24,121 bases of DNA from Terfezia claveryi (taxonomy: Eukaryota > Ascomycota > Pezizomycetes > Pezizales > Pezizaceae), in NCBI GenBank assembly GCA_015179025.1, contig WHUX01000475.1, positions 1-24,121 of the forward strand. Direction: 5' to 3'. The notes under the pieces are model-generated. The model worked only from the letters and a program-made list of their open reading frames with translations. It was not told the DNA's origin and did not search any database. Made by a program: the position numbers and the translations under genes. Each line of letters opens with the position of its first letter. The stretch's first letter is position 1. Of the stretch, positions 1 to 9,954 are shown one piece after another.

Positions 1-58
1 TTATAGGTGAGATGCGCTCTTGTACGTGACTGGATGCTTCGTAACTATAGCTGGCTGA

Positions 59-966
59 TCAGTGTCTAGACTCTTCATGCAGATACCATGTCATAACATA
101 CATAGGCATCCACCTGGCTGTCCCTAGATAATCAATCCCAAACCTAACTTCAACCTTAGACCACAACATCTCCAGAATGACCTGTGAATGCTGAGGGTCT
201 GGCAGCGGATCCTCAAACAGCGTTGCAGACTCCATTTCATTCGCTGCCACTTCTATCATATCTCGCAGATTCCCTTAAATTGGTTTAATACTTCGGTTTC
301 TTTTGATTCCTTGCCTCTTCTTCTTCACCACACTCGTGTGAATGTTCGTCAACAGATCTTCTGCATCTGCAACCAGCTCGCAATCGTACCGGGGCTGCCG
401 TTGAGCACTTTCCGGCCAATCTATCAGGGAGGACTGTGGGCCCTGTCTGGAATAAGATTGGCATCCGAAAAAGACTTTGTATCGTTGAGGGTATGAAGCT
501 GCCTCCCGGAGTCACAAGATTCTATACTGTCAGCTTATTATATTTGATTCCACTTTTGGAATGTAGCCCTACACTAGAGGATGTTCGGAGGACAGCCGGA
601 GATGCTTGCCTACTACAGTAGCGCTCGTCCTAGCCTTCGAGGAGGTTCCGGAGGGGCCAGCATGTGAGCTCATCTGTTGCCAAACTCCGCAGATTAGCTT
701 CCACCATATTTTTGGAATCTGGATGGGAATATTAGTTACTCTTGCCTCCGGAAAGTTTACCCTGCTGGCGAAAACCTGGGTTTCCGGACTAAAGTTGTAC
801 ACCCATCTCCACCTAACTCTGGAGCACATGATATCGGGATGGTAGCAGACTGTGAGGACCTTTTCAAGTGTGAAATGGGATTCGTTCGGGCACCACGAAG
901 ATCATGGCCTGAGGCAGCACGTTTTCTGCTCTGTTGCGGTTGCTTTCCCTTTCCTTTAGTTGCCAT
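59..966 (-). pseudogene. decayed minus-strand coding region, family not recognised
   Basis: Read from an ATG at 966 on the minus strand, the sequence starts with a basic, Gln-rich N-terminus (MATKGKGKQPQQSRKRAASG) typical of a real start. The open frame then changes several times. The best stretch lies at about 59-440 in a single minus frame and is broken by only one TAA near 270. It contains acidic and amphipathic segments such as NEMESATLFEDPLPDPQHS, followed by an aromatic-rich segment ending in YLHEESRH. The composition looks like protein, but I cannot name the family. The frame changes could be introns or indels. The only support is coding-like composition over several hundred bases, so this is a tentative call. 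Confidence 0.35.
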
Positions 967-1380
967 CGCTGCGTCGATAATAGTGGGAGGGCAGAGACAG
1001 ATCTTGGACGTAAGGCGGTGGCCTCCATTTATTTAACCTTTTGAACATGACGATGCTGAGTTTCGTTGTCGACAACGTTGGATTGGGGCTGGCAGTCACT
1101 GGACTGTCTGTGTCCGTTCTAGTCGTTCTTCATCTGTGTCCAGCGTCTATGACAATGTTGAGGTTTTTGCTGATAACGTTGGATTGGGGCTGGCTGACAC
1201 TGGCCCCTCTGTGTCTGTGTTAGTCCGTTCTTCATCATGTCGCATAATCACCTTTGATTTTGTCCGAGCTTATTCTGTGACGTAGTGCAGATACTCTTTC
1301 TAATTGCAAAAATTGACAAAATTCCTACTACACACACTAATATATACATATACAGATAGCAACCAGAAGCACGCTAGTAT
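967..1380. other. intergenic, contains a two-copy direct repeat
   Basis: No convincing coding sequence. The stretch lies between the 3' end of the intact 456-aa gene and the start of the decayed minus-strand ORF. Its only clear structure is the imperfect direct repeat at 1047-1236. Confidence 0.5.
1047..1236. repeat. imperfect tandem direct repeat, about 88 bp x 2
   Basis: Two copies lie at about 1047-1135 and 1149-1236 (period about 102 bp). Each copy begins ATGAC(G/A)ATG, contains the identical block AACGTTGGATTGGGGCTGGC, and ends with CGTTCTTCATC. They differ by scattered substitutions and small indels. This is an old local duplication of unknown role. Confidence 0.75.
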
Positions 1381-2751
1381 TTACTCGTCCTCGTCCGACT
1401 CCCTCTGCACCATTCCTAACCAGGCAGGTGCAGCCCTAGGCTGGGACATTCCCAACCCAATCCCACCACCCGTACCCGCTCCTCCCCTGCCACGCATACC
1501 TCCTCTTGCAACAGCATCAGGACGCCCGCGAGCCACGCCAGGCCCTCCACGGCCTGCACCCTGCCTCCCACGATCTACTCCATAGGCTGCCCCACCACCT
1601 GCGGGCGCTACTACAAGTCCCGGTGGCTTCACCTCCACTTGTACGTCTAGCATCATCTCTCCTGAGTACCCAGATACAATGTGTACCCCCAGCCAAAAAT
1701 TACTACTCATGCCCAATGGAAGGAGCATCCACCTCTGTGTATTGTCCAGCACATAACAGCGGGCTATCTCACGAACAACGCCTAGTTCCAATGGCAAGAA
1801 CGGCTGGCACCGCAACTGAAGCTCTGCCATCGTATGTGCATGGATTGTCACCGTCTGTGACTGGGTGTTGGGCTGAAACAACCAACCCCCGCAATTCACA
1901 TCTGCCACATGATTTTCGGGGGTTATGATATGGATTCGGATGGATGTTGGTGGGCCTGCCGTAGATGGTGCCCCACCAGCTGGGACAGGGCGACGACAGG
2001 TGAGACGGGCTAGCGCGCCACCTGCGATTAACCCTGCACGGGAGCCCTGTCTTGGCATACTGGCACGGGGAACCAAGTTGGGAACGCGCCGCATCCCTGG
2101 TGGCACAGGTGGCACAGGTGGCAGAGCTGCCGGCGGCGGCACTACCGCAGCCGGACGCCCAGGGTCTCCCATTGCTCCGCGAGCAGATCTTCGGTCTCTT
2201 TCCGCGTTTGATTCCGTTATAGCGTTTAGTAGGGCCGCACTAGCTCTCCCCCTTGGATTGCGCGGCATATATGAGGGTCCCGTCGAGGGAGCTCCAAGCT
2301 CCTGTGCGTCTGGTAGCGGCCACCTCCGGGGCTCCACTGCTGGTGCGTTGGGGTTCCCAGCACGATGTGCTGCGCGTGCTCTGTATATCACCTCCCACAT
2401 ATTTTGTCTACTATTCCTGGCCTTTTTTGCAATATCTTCACACAGGGTCCGCACACACCTGCGTATGTCGTCCGTATCGTAGTTCACTTGCCCCCGAGGG
2501 GCCATTGCAGGCTGCCCAGCAGCCCACTCGCAGAATGCCCCCCATTTATTCGATCCTGCCTCCCCAGAACCAAAGCAATCCCAATTTTGTACTCCTCGAT
2601 GAATCTGCCCTCTCCATAGTGTGTAGAGTTGGGGAGGGATGCCTGGATCAAAAAAACCAACCCTCTCGGCAGCCCGCTTAACGGTTGGTTCAGGCTCCTC
2701 CGCATCTGCACTGTCCCTGTTGGCGTCAGCCCTATTTCTTCTAGGAGGCAT
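1381..2751 (-). CDS. 456-aa hypothetical protein with conserved N-terminal domain and RG-rich tail
   Basis: Intact ORF from an ATG at 2751 to a stop at 1381. Residues about 20-175 form a domain shared with the truncated paralogue at 3300-3929, with conserved LYTLWR, QIHRGVQNWDC, FCEWAAGQP, MAPRGQ and GPSYMPRN. Next comes a Pro/Ala/Arg-rich linker, then a region around residues 265-375 that looks beta-rich (hydrophobic/polar alternation, FLPLELGVVREIARC). The C-terminus is Gly/Arg-rich with RG and RGG pairs, as in nucleic-acid-binding tails, and ends in an acidic ESDEDE. I do not recognise the family. The G+C-rich, stop-free frame stands out from the decayed surroundings. It may belong to a repetitive or mobile-element-associated family, since a second copy lies only 0.5 kb away. 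Function is not assigned. Confidence 0.6.
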   Translation of the reverse strand: MPPRRNRADANRDSADAEEPEPTVKRAAERVGFFDPGIPPQLYTLWRGQIHRGVQNWDCFGSGEAGSNKWGAFCEWAAGQPAMAPRGQVNYDTDDIRRCVRTLCEDIAKKARNSRQNMWEVIYRARAAHRAGNPNAPAVEPRRWPLPDAQELGAPSTGPSYMPRNPRGRASAALLNAITESNAERDRRSARGAMGDPGRPAAVVPPPAALPPVPPVPPGMRRVPNLVPRASMPRQGSRAGLIAGGALARLTCRRPVPAGGAPSTAGPPTSIRIHIITPENHVADVNCGGWLFQPNTQSQTVTIHAHTMAELQLRCQPFLPLELGVVREIARCYVLDNTQRWMLLPLGMSSNFWLGVHIVSGYSGEMMLDVQVEVKPPGLVVAPAGGGAAYGVDRGRQGAGRGGPGVARGRPDAVARGGMRGRGGAGTGGGIGLGMSQPRAAPAWLGMVQRESDEDE

Positions 2752-3299
2752 TTACTTCGATGTATGTATCTCCGAACGTAGTTAGTCTGTGCACATATGG
2801 TGAAGATCTCCCAGAAAATTACTAGAATAGCTGTAGATAATTAGATCCAAGAGTAGGTATGCGGGACAAGGATATCCCAGTCTTGTATGCGACCCTGAAT
2901 AGCCAATATGGTGGAGAGAAAATACTTACCGCATTCGGTATCTAATAAAGCAAACAAATAATAATCATCGGGATTCCCAGCATCTTCTTATAGGATCTTT
3001 GAACGTATGGTCAAACTCATAAATAAGTTAATATTGTCCTTTGTAACTAAGTATTCATGGTGCCAACTTGGCCTTACACCTAGTGGACTGGTTTACGACG
3101 TTCATGGTCTAGTCATATACTTTTCAAATCCATTGTAGGGTGAAAATACAAAGAAATGAATGGCCTAGTAGCAGCCCCCACGTTATACATTGATACTATT
3201 AAAAAAAAAAAAATAAAAAAAAATAAAAAAAAAAAATAATAGAAAAATAGAAACGACAAAATATAAAAAATATCAAAATATCCGGATAAAAAAAAAAAA
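2752..3299. other. non-coding A/T-rich spacer
   Basis: Upstream side of the 456-aa gene. No ORF, RNA gene or clear promoter element is visible. The last 100 bases grade into the A-rich tract described separately. Confidence 0.5.
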
Positions 3300-3335
3300 T
3301 TAAATAAAAAAAAAAAAGAAAAAAAAGAAAAATCC
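3192..3335. repeat. A-rich low-complexity tract (poly-A-like on + strand)
   Basis: Runs of A interrupted by single T, G or C extend over about 140 bases, directly abutting the broken 3' end of the truncated paralogue. On the plus strand the tract resembles the tail of a retroposed sequence inserted from the left. On the minus strand it is poly-T and gives that ORF an artificial poly-Phe end. A simple-sequence expansion is equally possible. Confidence 0.7.
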
Positions 3336-3929
3336 TATCCCTTCAAAATCAAATTGAGCAAGCAAACAAAACAAGAAAAGCCTAGTTGGGACTTCTAGCA
3401 GTGACCTGGCCCTCTCAGCGTTCGACTCTGTAGTTGCGTTCTGGAGTGTTGTACTGCCTTTCCCCTTCAGATTCCTTGGCATATAGGACGGCCCGGTGGT
3501 AGCTGCTCCCAGCACCTGAGAGCCTGGTAGGGGCCACTGGGGAGGCTCTATGTTGGCGGGTCCCCCATTGTTGGCAGCTCGGTAGGCAGCTCGGGCTTGC
3601 TGTACTACACTCCATGTTGCTAGGCGACTGGTCCTTGCCTTTTTTGCGACGTCGTCGCAGAGGGTTCTGACATGCTTACGGATGGTATCGTTATGGTATT
3701 GGAGCTGTCCACGAGGAGCCATTGTGGGTTGCCCCGCGGCCCATTCACAGAAAGCGTCCCAGCGACTGGTCCCAGCTTCCTCTGGACCGTAACAGTCCCA
3801 ATTTTGCACTCCTCTGTGAATTTGTTTCCGCCACAAAGTATACAATTTGGTGGGGATTCCATTGTCATAGAAGCCGACTTTGTCGGCGGCTTTCTTAATA
3901 GTAAACTCCGCGTCACCGTCTGATGCCAT
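3300..3929 (-). pseudogene. truncated paralogue of the 456-aa protein
   Basis: The ORF starts at an ATG at 3929 and aligns without gaps of note to the N-terminal domain of the gene at 1381-2751. LYTLWR, IHRGVQNWDC, FCEWAAGQP, MAPRGQ, VRTLC and GPSYMPRN are shared, with roughly 60-65% identity by eye. Similarity stops after TESNAER at about 3410. From there the frame runs through unrelated bases into the A/T-rich tract and ends in a string of Phe residues, so the linker, the beta-rich region and the RG tail are missing. The N-terminal domain itself is stop-free, so it could still be translated. The break looks like an insertion or deletion boundary rather than gradual decay. Confidence 0.6.
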
Positions 3930-4943
3930 CGTGCTTCAATTTTCTACTAGCTTTGGTTAGTCTACAGGCAGCCACCCAGGGTCTGGCACTTACTACGATA
4001 GGGAACTAGGGGGCTCTATGAGTATGAAGGTATTGGCGTATTGGTAGGCTACTCCCTTGTTAGTCTGCAACCAGATAATCCGTATCTGAGATTGGCTTAC
4101 CAGAAGAGTTCAAGTGAACTTTGTGAGTAGACGTGTAATAAGAAGTACGAGGGTGGGATACAAGAGCCTCTATATATATGCTTCGCAATTGTTCACCATT
4201 ACACCTAGAGTCTTATGGAAGCTACAATCCTCCTCAGAGTGTTTGCTAGACTTCCCGAGGCAGGCAAGATTAGTCTGGTTGGCACAACACCCTCCTGTGG
4301 AGGAGGCAAGATACACTCGGTACCTACCAGAAACGGTCAAGTTTGATGTGATAGGCACCAGAAAATTCTGGGCTCGGGAGAATAATCTGTACAGCGCTAG
4401 TTTACCAATTCTTGTATTAAGCTATCATGGGACGGACCGTCAAAGGCCTCGGAGGGCTTGAAAATTTACCGAAAACTCGTCCAAGTCTCAGTGGTCGCCA
4501 ATCAGACTAAGTGGCCCTAGGAGCGGTCGGGTTCGAGACTAACTAAGTGGTCGCATAGAACATCCTCAATCAGGCCTGTGCTAGCCCGTCACCATCTAGT
4601 TCGATCTACCGATGGTAGTACGGTTCACCAGTTTGCGCTAGTGCACATGCATAAGGGCAAACGAGGCTAGTCCAAGTCTTCTCTGGCCCTTACTTGACGC
4701 CTTCTCGGCCTCTCGAGATCTCTACAATAATGTCAGAACAATATTGGATTACAGGCAGACGATCATAGACACTTGTTGGAGTTCTGGTCTTTTATCTGCA
4801 TTAGTGCTGGTACCGGCAGACCACCAGACCCGCCAGACACCCTTTGTCCAATGCGGTAGTTCGCCATCTCATGGAGGAGTAGATAGGCAGTAAGTGTCCT
4901 CCTACAGAATTTACTTGTACCTACAAACTGACATCAAGATCAA
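3930..4943. other. intergenic, no supported gene
   Basis: About 1 kb between the truncated paralogue and the zinc-finger exon of the transposase. A 115-codon plus-strand ORF (4114-4461) has no recognisable feature and an ordinary composition, so I do not call it. One short block near 4360 (CCAGAAAATTCTGG) resembles part of the 147-bp array unit (CCAGAAAATTCTTGG). The left end of the transposon probably lies here, but I could not identify a terminal inverted repeat. Confidence 0.4.
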
Positions 4944-5725
4944 ATGCAGTGCAAATACTGTCATTTTGAGTTTAATAGTGCAGGCCATTATGGTCGACAT
5001 CTCCGAGTTCAGCACCCCAACCAGCCAGTGACACCTTGCTCTAATGAGCCCATTGTGGACGTGGTGGAGCCAGTGACAAATTCCAAACGAAGTCGCACCC
5101 TCAGCTCAGCGAAGCCACAATCCTCAAGCATCCCAAGAGGAGATTGATTTCTACCACCATGCTCATGATGACAATAGAGATACACAGCAGGATTTGCGGA
5201 CTCCCACGGACTTTCTCTGTCACCTCGGGAATGTGAGCAGGGCTCTCAACGTCTTCCACCAGAGCATGCCGCAGGCAAAGTTATCAAGGAGTGCATTTTC
5301 CGGTATGTTGAATCCGGCAGTATAATCCCCTTTCGCCATTTGCCAATGTGTATAAATACAAGTTGGCACGGTTCTTCCATGATAGTAAGATCTCTTTAAA
5401 ACAGATTGACAAGTTCTTCAAGAACAATCTACTTCCTATTGACCGACCGGAGACCGCCAGTGTCCAGTTTAAATCTGGCCACACCTGGCGGAATAAGATG
5501 CGGGAGCTTATAGACCAACCTCCATGGCATAGGGGAACAGTCGATTTCCACCTTCAACACGGTTGTGCATTCTATTATCGGGACGTTCAGCATACCATAG
5601 CATATCTTCTCCAGCAGCGGACATTTGCAGGGCATCTGGTATACGAGCCGGTTCAAGATTTTGATAAAGGGGGTAATCGAATGTACACAGATATGCATAC
5701 AGGCAATTTGTGGTGTAGAACGCAG

Positions 5726-5789
5726 GTATGGTCGTAGGTCCAGAGATGTTGGGATGGCAAGCTTACTGAAGACACTAAGAATCCCTCAG
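5726..5789 (+). other. spliceosomal intron (64 nt) in the transposase
   Basis: Donor GTATGG at 5726, acceptor CAG ending at 5789. Removing it joins LWCRTQ directly to MTLPAGCTLVPVILTSDK in frame, which restores the expected spacing of the Plavaka core. The intron itself contains in-frame stops. Confidence 0.7.
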
Positions 5790-6091
5790 ATGACCCTCCC
5801 AGCAGGTTGTACACTGGTTCCAGTTATACTGACGTCGGATAAATATTTCTCACCAATTTTTCTGGGGATAAGAAATTGTAGCCATTATTCATGTCCATTG
5901 GCAATATCCCCTCGCACATTCGAAACAAACCCACAGCACAGGCATGGGTCCTGATAGGCCTTCTACCAATTGGGCCGAAACGCACTGAAGGAATTAAAGG
6001 GTTTTCTACTAAGCAGCAGGAATATGATGCACTCAGGGTCCAGCATACAATTTTGGAAGGTATTTTAAAACCCTTAGTTCACATATATGAG

Positions 6092-6150
6092 GTATGATAG
6101 TGGTTTAAATTTGCAGACAGTGAATGTCCGTTACTAACTAATGGTGGTAG
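6092..6150 (+). other. spliceosomal intron (59 nt) in the transposase
   Basis: Donor GTATGA at 6092, branch-site-like TACTAAC at about 6132-6138, acceptor TAG ending at 6150. Splicing joins HIYE to GGGYEVACADEKV in frame, although the two exons lie in different frames of the raw sequence. Donor, branch site and short length are typical of fungal introns. Confidence 0.8.
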
Positions 6151-8194
6151 GGTGGAGGGTACGAAGTGGCCTGCGCTGATGAGAAAGTCAGAAATTGTGT
6201 CCCGATCCTTTCGAGTTGGCTTGCTGATCACATGGAAAATATGACCATCCATAGTATCAAAACAAATCGATGCCCTACATGTATTGCTACAAATAACCAA
6301 TTGGGCATGCTGTCCAAAAGGCCATATCGCACGCGTGATCATGTGGACTATCAGAGGCTATTTCAGGCCGGTGATGTGGGCCAGTATGTACACCAAAATC
6401 CGGAGATGGCGAATAACAGCTAACACTCCCAAGACTGGACAGAGAAGGAATGAAACCATTACGTAATGCACTATGGACACAGAAGGGCATCATACCACCC
6501 CTCATGGTATGTGGAGATATTCTGCATAATATCCTACTTGGAGTGCTAAAGCACCTAATGGAATGGATTGAGGGGTTTTTACGGAAGTACAAGCGACTCG
6601 AGGCTTTTGATAAGATATGGGAGAATATTGTACCGTATCCTGGATACCGCCAACCACAAAAGCGATATCGACAAATCACAATGTGGAGTGGTGCAGAAAT
6701 GAGGGGTATTAACCGTGTTATTTTGGCGTGCTTTGCGGCTGCTCTGCGGCATATACAAGACGTTCCAAGTCTTTCTGCGGCTGGTCAAGCAGATGCCAAG
6801 ATAGCAATTCGATGTGTGCGAGCTCTCACAGATTTCTGTCTAATGGCATAGTATCGCAGTCACACACCACAAACAATAGAGTACATGAATCAGTATCTAC
6901 AAGAATTCCATCAGTTCAGGCACATCTTCGGCGAATTTCGGGCAAGTAAGGCAGATCGTGGGGAGGCTGCGAAGGCATTTAAGGATCTGGCAGAGGCCCA
7001 GGCATGGCAGACTACAATAGATCAGTATTTCAAGCTGATGGCCACTCAGAGGGCCAAAAAAGGTGCAGATGATCGAGAAGAGAGGCAACAAGCAGTCCAT
7101 GAGATCCTGCAGCAGGGTACGTTCAACTTTCTAAAGCTGCACCTTTTGTCGCATTATGATTCACAGATAATCGATTTCGGAACTCTCCCCCAGTACTCTA
7201 CCGAGATAACAGAAGCCCTTCACAAGCCCCTGAAGGATGCCTATCGGCGGTCGAACCACGTCGACGCAGCTGAGCAAATCTTGGATACCGTCTCAAGAGA
7301 CTATGCAATCCACATGCGGGAACTTAACTTGGTTGCATGTAGTCGTGACATAAATCTCGGTGCTGACGTCTTGGAAATGTTGGCTGACAACGCAGAAGGT
7401 GGAGATATATCGGGCGGGAAACGAAAACGGCTTAGTCGACCCGCTGAGCGTCCGACCTTGGAAGGTAAACAGAGTGCAGAAGGTTCCAGTGGTATGCGAC
7501 TGTCATCCCTTGGTAGTATCTTGGGTGTATCCGGTCTGGCAGAGCAGTTCTGTGAATATTTAAGGATGAATATGGACAGCTCAAGGGGTTCACCAGACAC
7601 TGAAAAGATAGGAAACTACAGATCGTATTATTATAATATACTGGCGATTCCTGTTCCACAGTTCCAAGGAGATGGAGAATCAATTCATAGAGTTAGGTGG
7701 ACTGGGAAAGAGGGTTTCAGGGGGCGGGACAAGTCAAGGGCAGACTGGGTATGGATTCGGCGGAAAGAGCATGCACCGTTGGAATTGCAAATGGGTCAAC
7801 TTGACGGAAGGATGGTTGGGCGGTTAGAAGGGCTGTTCAGTGTTCACGACGAAATGCGGAAAGTCCACGAGGTTGCACTGGTGGTCCTTTTGCATCTTCG
7901 GGGACCAGCAAAGCCAAGTGGGGAGGAGGGAATGATTCGGGTGGAACTTAGGGAGGAATGGAAATGGATGCATGTGATCCGAATTGCGGACATTGAGGGG
8001 ATGGCTCATCTTATCCCATTGGAGACTGGGAAAACATGGTTGGTAAACAATAGAATAGATCTGAATACGTGGAATGAATTATATGCATGAAATGATAAAT
8101 GAGCTGTGAGGGTGTGCAATGAGATCGTAAATATTGGTGACTACGAGAAAATGGGATAGGAAGGGGAAACACTAGACACAAAAGAGACAGCAGA

Positions 8195-9418
8195 GGGTCC
8201 TGGGAGGCAAGGAGTCGGGAAGGCATGTACAGGACGCATAGGGAGGCAAGAGGTTGGAAAGGTACGTACAGGGTGCCCCGGAAGATAGATGGGAGATTGG
8301 GATGTGAGTGGCAGGACGTCGGAGGCAGTAAAATATAAGTGTCTCCGAGAGACACTATAGGGCCGTCAGGGAGCCAGAAAATTCTTCGTAAGGCACAGGA
8401 TGCCCTCAGAGACAGGAAAGTCAGTAAAGGACGTACAAGGTGCCTCGGGAGACAGATGGGAGACATGGGAGGCAGCAAAATATAAGTGTCTTTGGGAGAC
8501 ACTATAGCGCCGTCAGGAGCCAGAAAATTCTTGGTAAGGCACAGGATGCCCTCAGAGACAGGAAAGTCAGGAAAGGGCGTACAAGATGTCTCGGGAGACA
8601 GATAGGAGACGTGGGAGGCAGCAAAATATAAGTGTCTCCGGGAGACACTATAGCGCCGTCAGGGAGCCAGAAAATTCTTGGTAAGGCACAGGATGCCCTC
8701 AGAGACAGGAAAGTCAGGAAAGACCGTACAAGGTGCCTCATGAGACAGATAGGAGACGTGGGAGGCAGCAAAATATAAGTGTCTCCGAGAGACACTATAG
8801 CGCCGTCCGGGAGCCAGAAAATTCTTCGTAAGGCACAGGATGCCCTCTGAGACAGGAAAGTCAGTAAAGGACGTACAAGGTGCCTCGGGAGACAGATGGG
8901 AGACATGGGAGGCAGCAAAATATAAGTGTCTCTAGGAGACACTATAGCGCCGTCAGGAGCCAGAAAATTCTTGGTAAGGCACAGGATGCCCTCAGAGACA
9001 GGAAGTCGGGCAGGTACGTACAGGGTGCCTCGAGAGACAGATAGGAGACGTAGGAGGCAGCAAAATATAAGTGTCTTCGGGAGACACTATAGCGCCGTCA
9101 GGGAGCCAGAAAATTCTTGGTAAGGCACAGGATGCCCTCAGAGATGGGAAAGTCAGGAAAGGACGTACAAGGTGCCTTGGGAGACAGATAGGAGACGTGG
9201 GAGGCAGCAAAATGTAAATGTCTCTGGAAGACACTATAGCACCATCAGGGAGCCAGAAAATTCTTGGTAAGGCACAGGATGCCCTCAGAGACAGGAAAGT
9301 CAGGAAAGGACGTATAAGGTGCCTCGGGAGACAGATGGGAGACATAGGAGGCAGCAAAATATAAGTGTCTCTGGGAGACACTATAGCGCCGTCAGGAGCC
9401 AGAAAATTCTTGGTAAGG
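8195..9418. repeat. 147-bp minisatellite array with hairpin in each unit (left segment)
   Basis: Eight units are anchored by GTGTCTCnnnGAGACAC cores starting at 8339, 8486, 8632, 8779, 8926, 9071, 9218 (as ATGTCTC) and 9365, with spacings of 147, 146, 147, 147, 145, 147 and 147 bp. A unit holds the hairpin, the words TATAGCGCCGTCAGG, CCAGAAAATTCTTGGTAAGG, GATGCCCTC and AGAGACAGGAAAGTC, and a CGTACAAGGTGCCT block. The left end (8195-8338) is more divergent and shows a shorter internal period of about 40 bp. The chromovirus interrupts the array, which resumes at 15670. Confidence 0.95.
9414..9418. repeat. 5-bp target-site duplication (left), TAAGG
   Basis: TAAGG directly precedes the 5' LTR. 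The same five bases follow the 3' LTR at 15670-15674, after which the array unit continues in register. This is the footprint of one integration event. Confidence 0.95.
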
Positions 9419-9573
9419 TGTCACAACTGTCCTTTCCTAGCCGGGTTTGAGAGTCAGACCGGATTCCGTCCGACTCTCGTTATTGTTGATTGATATCGTT
9501 GTTATCTCTGTTCCCGAGATAAGAGGTCTCGGGAACCTTATTCCTTCCGGTGGCCTTGGCTAGGAAGGAAGCC

Positions 9574-9581
9574 TATATATA
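9574..9581 (+). promoter_or_regulatory. TATA box of the LTR promoter
   Basis: TATATATA lies in U3. In the 3' LTR the base just before it has changed (CCTA to CCTG), but the rest is intact. A fungal start site some 30-45 bases downstream would fall in or next to the hairpin at 9604-9623. Confidence 0.6.
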
Positions 9582-9603
9582 TAGCTTGCTCTCTCCGCCC
9601 TCT

Positions 9604-9623
9604 CGTTGGATCCCTATCCAACG
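9604..9623 (+). promoter_or_regulatory. perfect hairpin at the predicted transcript start
   Basis: CGTTGGAT (9604-9611), loop CCCT, ATCCAACG (9616-9623). The right arm with the next base, ATCCAACGT, is the reverse complement of ACGTTGGAT just after the LTR. This suggests a role in priming (see findings). Confidence 0.6.
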
Positions 9624-9920
9624 TCTTGTATACCTAATACAGGACCTTGTCTCTCCGCGAAGGTGTACCTCCCTTGTACACCCCCTCGTCTTGCCTTGTC
9701 CCGTGAATAACTCTGCAGCACAGCTGCCCCCCTCCGACACACGCGGCAACTGCCTCCGTGTGTCTCGTGCTCCTTGCCCTCTTCCCCTCTTGCCTCTTGC
9801 CCTTGCCCCTAGCCTTTCCCCTGATCACACACGTAGCGTTCCTACGTGTGTGTTACCTTGTCCCTGTCCTCGCCCCGGCATACCCCTTGGTTGCCTTGTC
9901 CCCGGAGCCCTCGTTACACT

Positions 9921-9929
9921 ACGTTGGAT
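9921..9929 (+). other. candidate primer-binding site
   Basis: ACGTTGGAT starts two bases after the LTR end, the usual position of a primer-binding site. It does not begin with TGG, as a tRNA 3'-CCA match would require. It is instead a perfect 9-nt complement of 9616-9624 near the predicted RNA 5' end. A TGG at 9925 could alternatively start a tRNA-type site. Confidence 0.5.
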
Positions 9930-9954
9930 CCTTTGGACCAACTGGTACGCAGTC

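Larger units (their letters stand above)
4944..8090 (+). pseudogene. Plavaka-type (CACTA-related) transposase with C2H2 finger, disrupted
   Basis: The ATG at 4944 opens a C2H2 finger (C-X2-C-X12-H-X4-H). The transposase core follows: KYKLARFFHD, HLVYEPV, LWCRTQ, then across an intron LPAGCTLVPVILTSDK, FSGDKK, GNIPSHIRNKP, and across a second intron VACADEKVRNCVPILSSW with NRCPTC. Next come LVHIYE-type and DILHNILLGVLKH segments and a C-terminal part ending HLIPLETGKTWLVNN. These segments match the order I know for fungal Plavaka transposases, which cut and paste DNA transposons. Damage includes frame changes around 5150-5350, near 5845 and near 6425, and stops at 5879-5881 (TAG, Trp expected) and 6849-6851 (TAG, Gln expected). 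It is therefore inactive unless rescued in trans. The remainder (6885-8090) is a clean 401-codon stretch. Confidence 0.8.
9419..9918 (+). repeat. 5' LTR of the chromovirus
   Basis: 500 bp, TG...CA ends. It contains a TATA run at 9574-9581, a perfect 8-bp-stem hairpin at 9604-9623 just downstream, and a perfect 10-bp-stem hairpin ACACACGTAG/CTACGTGTGT at 9827-9851. It differs from the 3' LTR by 14 transitions and 3 transversions. Confidence 0.95.

Noticed and set aside
1925..2482. Plus-strand ORFs opposite the 456-aa gene
   Set aside because: Antisense shadows of a G+C-rich real frame.
3300..3340. Poly-Phe C-terminus of the truncated paralogue as a real protein end
   Set aside because: It is the translation of the poly-T strand of the A-rich tract.
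4114..4461. 115-codon plus-strand ORF
   Set aside because: No recognisable motif, no second evidence of coding, and it lies in an otherwise empty stretch.
8011..9381. Long minus-strand ORFs with a 49-residue repeated peptide
   Set aside because: They arise because the 147-bp repeat period is a multiple of three. Units of 145 and 146 bp break the frame, and the peptide has no protein-like features.
8195..9418. CRISPR-like array
   Set aside because: Whole 147-bp units repeat without variable spacers, and the context is a eukaryotic transposon.
9550..9954. Upstream extension of gag into the 5' LTR
   Set aside because: The frame is open by chance in C/T-rich LTR sequence. The first ATG after the primer-binding site (9955) is the natural start.
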